Below are positions 5,325 through 7,413 of a stretch of DNA of 7,413 nucleotides, one piece after another. This DNA is from Chloroflexota bacterium (GTDB lineage Bacteria; Chloroflexota; Limnocylindria; Limnocylindrales; CSP1-4). Every line of letters begins with the position of its first letter. Positions within the stretch are counted from its first letter, which is position 1. Under the pieces are notes generated by a model that saw only the letters and a list, made by a program, of their open reading frames with translations, did no database searches and was not told the origin of the DNA. The position numbers were made by a program, and so were the translations under genes. The stretch is taken from the NCBI GenBank assembly GCA_015661135.1, contig JACVXW010000116.1, positions 1-7,413 on the forward strand, in the 5' to 3' direction.

Positions 5325-6827
5325 ATGCCCGCTCGACGGCCTGCGACCAGACTCACCGGAGCCCGGCCCGAAGCCCTCTTCCAGCCACCGCCCGAGCGCC
5401 AGCCGCTGGCCGCCAGGATGCGCCCGCGCACACTCGACGAGTTCGTCGGACAGGAGCATCTCGTGGGTGAGCGCGGGCCGCTCCGCCGCTCCGTGGCACG
5501 GGGACACCTGACCTCGCTGCTCCTGTGGGGACCACCCGGTACGGGCAAGACGTCCCTGGCCCGGCTGCTCGCAAACGCGATCGGCGCCGATTTCGCGACG
5601 CTCTCGGCGGTCATGTCGGGCGTCGCCGAGGTCCGCGCGGCCCTCGCGGCGGCACAGGAGCGGCTCACCCTGAACGGCGCGCGAACGGTCCTCTTCATCG
5701 ACGAGATCCACCGCTTCAACAAGGCCCAGCAGGACGCCCTCCTGCCCCACGTCGAGGACGGCACGGTGACCCTCATCGGCGCGACGACCGAGAACCCGTA
5801 CTTCGAGGTCAACTCCGCGCTCCTTTCGCGCCTCCGCGTCTGGCGCCTGGAGCCGCTCACCGATGACGACGTCGCCGTCGTGGTTCGGCGCGCCCTCGCC
5901 GACGCGGAGCGAGGTCTTGCCGGCTCGCTCGGTCCGGACGGCGGCGTGGCCCTCCCCGACGATGCGTTCGCCCATCTCGTCTCGATCGCCGGCGGCGACG
6001 CCCGGGCCGCCCTCAACGTTCTCGAAGGTGCCGCCGCGTTGGCCGGCTCGGAGGGCCTGCGCGATGCGGTTGGGCGGGTCAACCCGACGCTCGCGGAGAT
6101 CGAGGCCGCCGCGCAGCAGCGGGTCCTCGCCTACGACCGGGCCGGCGACGGCCACTACGACACCGCGTCGGCGTTCATCAAGAGCCTTCGCGGCAACGAT
6201 CCCGACGCGGCTGTCTACTGGCTGGCCGCGATGATCGCGGCCGGCGAGGACCCCAAGTTCATCGCCCGTCGGTTGATCATCAGCGCCTCCGAGGACGTCG
6301 GCAACGCCGACCCCCGGGCGCTCCAGGTCGCCGTCGCGGCCGGCCAGGCCCTCGACTGGATCGGCCTCCCCGAGGCCCAGTACGCCCTTGCCCAGGCAGC
6401 CGTCTTCATTGCGGTATCGCCCAAGAGCGACTCCGTTGGCCGCGCATATTCCGCTGCCATGGCCGACGTCCTGAAGCACGGATCGCTCCCTGTCTCGAAC
6501 CATCTCAAGACGGCCGGCGACCGGCGGATGAAGACGCATGGGATCGGCGTCGGCTACCTGTTCCCGCACGACTTCGAGGGCGATGACGTCGCCCAGCAAT
6601 ACCTGCCCGACTCGCTGGCCGGGAGCCGTTACTACGTGCCCGGCGACCAGGGCCACGAGACGGTCATCGCGGCCAGGATGGCGGAGCGCAAGGCGGCCAG
6701 GGTTGAGAAGCCGCGGCGCAAGTCCCGGCCGTCGCAGCCGATGGCCTCGATGAGCGACGGGATGCGCCCGCGCGAGGAGGCCAGGAAGCGCCTCGCGGAC
6801 ACGCAGAAGAAGGACGCCGCGTCGTAG
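5325..6827 (+). CDS. rarA: Replication-associated recombination protein A (RarA/MgsA), AAA+ ATPase
   Basis: This clamp-loader-like AAA+ ATPase acts at stalled or gapped replication forks and is related to eukaryotic WRNIP1 and yeast Mgs1. The N-terminus has the family signature PLAARMRPRTLDEFVGQEHL at 27-46. Walker A is GPPGTGKT at 69-76 and Walker B is VLFIDEIHRFNKAQQDALL at 122-140. Sensor 1 is GATTEN at 152-157, and the Arg-finger region is LLSRLR at 166-171. Sensor 2 is GGDARAALN at 223-231, with Arg227. The C-terminal tetramerisation domain includes DTASAFIKSLRGNDPDAAVYWLA, IARRLIISASEDVGNADPRAL and NHLKTAGDRRMK. At 500 residues it is longer than the roughly 430-450 usual for the family, because of a basic tail from about 450. 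All ATPase residues are intact. Start 5325 fits the family N-terminus and the TAGACT box. Confidence 0.96.
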   Translation: MPARRPATRLTGARPEALFQPPPERQPLAARMRPRTLDEFVGQEHLVGERGPLRRSVARGHLTSLLLWGPPGTGKTSLARLLANAIGADFATLSAVMSGVAEVRAALAAAQERLTLNGARTVLFIDEIHRFNKAQQDALLPHVEDGTVTLIGATTENPYFEVNSALLSRLRVWRLEPLTDDDVAVVVRRALADAERGLAGSLGPDGGVALPDDAFAHLVSIAGGDARAALNVLEGAAALAGSEGLRDAVGRVNPTLAEIEAAAQQRVLAYDRAGDGHYDTASAFIKSLRGNDPDAAVYWLAAMIAAGEDPKFIARRLIISASEDVGNADPRALQVAVAAGQALDWIGLPEAQYALAQAAVFIAVSPKSDSVGRAYSAAMADVLKHGSLPVSNHLKTAGDRRMKTHGIGVGYLFPHDFEGDDVAQQYLPDSLAGSRYYVPGDQGHETVIAARMAERKAARVEKPRRKSRPSQPMASMSDGMRPREEARKRLADTQKKDAAS

Positions 6828-6830
6828 GCT
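6825..6830 (+). promoter_or_regulatory. Possible -10 box (TAGGCT) overlapping the rarA stop
   Basis: TAGGCT at 6825-6830 (TAnnnT class) begins with the rarA stop codon TAG. A GTG at 6837 follows after 6 bases, so a transcript could begin exactly at that GTG. The arrangement repeats that at the HAD stop, where TAGACT also starts with the stop codon. Confidence 0.28.
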
Positions 6831-6836
6831 GGACCC

Positions 6837-6989
6837 GTGCGTTCCTGGCCCGCGTCTGACGGCTCAGGCGGACCGGTCGGCGGCGACGTCCGGCTCCTGC
6901 CAGCCGACCTCGAAGCGTGTGGACCGCGCCGCGTGATGCGACCCGCGCCGCGTCGCGTCGGCCGACCCTCGCGCGTCCCAGCGCCGTGA
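6837..6989 (+). CDS. Possible 50-residue ORF between rarA and murJ
   Basis: From GTG 6837 the frame runs 50 codons to TGA 6987-6989, which overlaps the proposed murJ GTG as GTGA. The translation begins VRSWPASDGSGGPVGGDVRL, and its second half is rich in Arg and Pro (MRPAPRRVGRPSRVPAP). It has no recognised domain, signal peptide or membrane segment. Support comes from position: it starts 9 bases after rarA, it may have a leaderless-type -10 box, and its stop-start overlap copies the helicase-nuclease/HAD junction. Against it are the low-complexity composition and a third-codon-position GC content lower than in murJ. It may be a coupling or leader ORF, or simply the rarA-murJ spacer. Confidence 0.3.
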   Translation: MRSWPASDGSGGPVGGDVRLLPADLEACGPRRVMRPAPRRVGRPSRVPAP

Positions 6990-7413
6990 TCGCGGCCCGC
7001 TCCCTGCTCGCGCGCTACGTCCCGCCGGGCGCGCTGCTGCTCGCGACCCTGACCTTCGCCAGCTATGCCATGGGCCTGGTCCGCGACCGCGTCTTCGCCC
7101 GGACCTTCGGGGCCGGCCCGGAGCTGGACGCCTACAACGCCGCGTTCGTCCTGCCGGAACTCCTCCTCGACGTCCTCGTGGCGAGCGGCCTGACGGCGCC
7201 GTTCATCCCCGTCTACGCGCGCCTATTACGCGACAACCGTGAGGCAGCCGACGATTTCGGCCGAACCGTCCTGACCGTGGCCGTCGCGGTGATGGTCGTG
7301 GTGTCCGCCGTCCTGTTCGTCATCGCCCCGGCGACGACCGCCCGGATCGCGCCGGGATTCACAGGCGAGCAGGCCGAGCAGTACGTCGGCCTCTTCCGGG
7401 TCATGTGCGTAAC
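6986..7413 (+). CDS. murJ: MurJ/MviN-family lipid II flippase, N-terminal part (runs off right edge)
   Basis: From GTG 6986 an open frame runs to the window end (142 codons). It encodes the first helices of a MATE-like MOP exporter of the MurJ/MviN family, which moves lipid-linked peptidoglycan precursor across the inner membrane. The diagnostic stretch is GLVRDRVFARTFGAGPELDA, followed by YNAAFVLPELLLDVLVASGL and then TAPFIPVYARLL, matching the MurJ first helix pair. A further helix follows at TVLTVAVAVMVVVSAVLFVI, ending in IAPGF. An in-frame GTG at 6917 would add 23 Arg/Ala/Pro-rich residues. I prefer 6986 because the first helix then starts at a normal distance and the GTGA overlap with the small ORF explains initiation. 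Basic positions known to matter in the E. coli protein differ here. The C-terminal part is missing, so a MurJ-like paralogue is possible. Confidence 0.85.
   Translation, partial: MIAARSLLARYVPPGALLLATLTFASYAMGLVRDRVFARTFGAGPELDAYNAAFVLPELLLDVLVASGLTAPFIPVYARLLRDNREAADDFGRTVLTVAVAVMVVVSAVLFVIAPATTARIAPGFTGEQAEQYVGLFRVMCV

Noticed and set aside
4800..6656. A 618-codon antisense open frame across the small membrane gene and rarA
   Set aside because: It is the mirror of GC-rich coding sequence on the plus strand. The translation has no recognisable domain, while the plus strand has an intact RarA.
6924..6953. Direct repeat CCGCGCCGCGT (6924-6934 and 6943-6953)
   Set aside because: Two short GC-only copies 19 bases apart in a GC-rich spacer are compatible with chance. 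There is no array or mobile-element context.
1..7413. Defence system, CRISPR array, transposon, prophage or tRNA
   Set aside because: There are no repeat-spacer structures, transposase or integrase motifs, or tRNA cloverleafs. The helicase-nuclease resembles a housekeeping recombination enzyme, with no accessory defence gene beside it.

Overview
This 7.4 kb window is GC-rich and densely coded. It looks like chromosomal DNA of a high-GC bacterium. The DUF4446 protein, the single-chain UvrD/PD-(D/E)XK helicase-nuclease, the style of the RarA N-terminus and TAnnnT-type -10 boxes would fit a Chloroflexota (Limnocylindria-like) or actinobacterial-type genome. That is inference only, because no rRNA or marker tree is available here. 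There are no transposases, tRNAs, CRISPR arrays or phage genes, and no gene-free stretch exceeds 300 bases.

The window is built around a divergent junction at about 4773-4898. Leftward (minus strand), in transcription order, come: a membrane-anchored DUF4446 protein; a UvrD-type helicase fused to an iron-sulfur PD-(D/E)XK nuclease whose reading frame is broken in the middle; a HAD-superfamily hydrolase whose GTG start overlaps the nuclease stop as GTGA; and the first 54 codons of a small membrane protein that leaves the window. Rightward (plus strand) come: a small single-pass membrane protein of unknown function; rarA (mgsA), the AAA+ ATPase that acts at stalled replication forks; a possible 50-codon ORF; and the start of a MurJ/MviN-family lipid II flippase gene that runs off the right edge.

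Two genes clearly concern replication and repair: the helicase-nuclease (resection or recombination) and RarA (stalled forks). They lie on opposite sides of the junction with membrane and envelope genes around them. I see no defence island or other novel multi-gene system.

The observations most worth checking are these. (1) A +1 frame break splits the helicase-nuclease exactly at a perfect 17-nt palindrome. (2) The DUF4446 gene seems to start at ATC, directly after a strong Shine-Dalgarno sequence. (3) The hexamer TAGACT (TAnnnT class) recurs just upstream of three genes, often so close that the mRNA would be leaderless. (4) A small ORF, possibly leaderless, sits between rarA and murJ and overlaps the murJ start as GTGA. 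(5) A perfect inverted repeat sits in the divergent promoter region.
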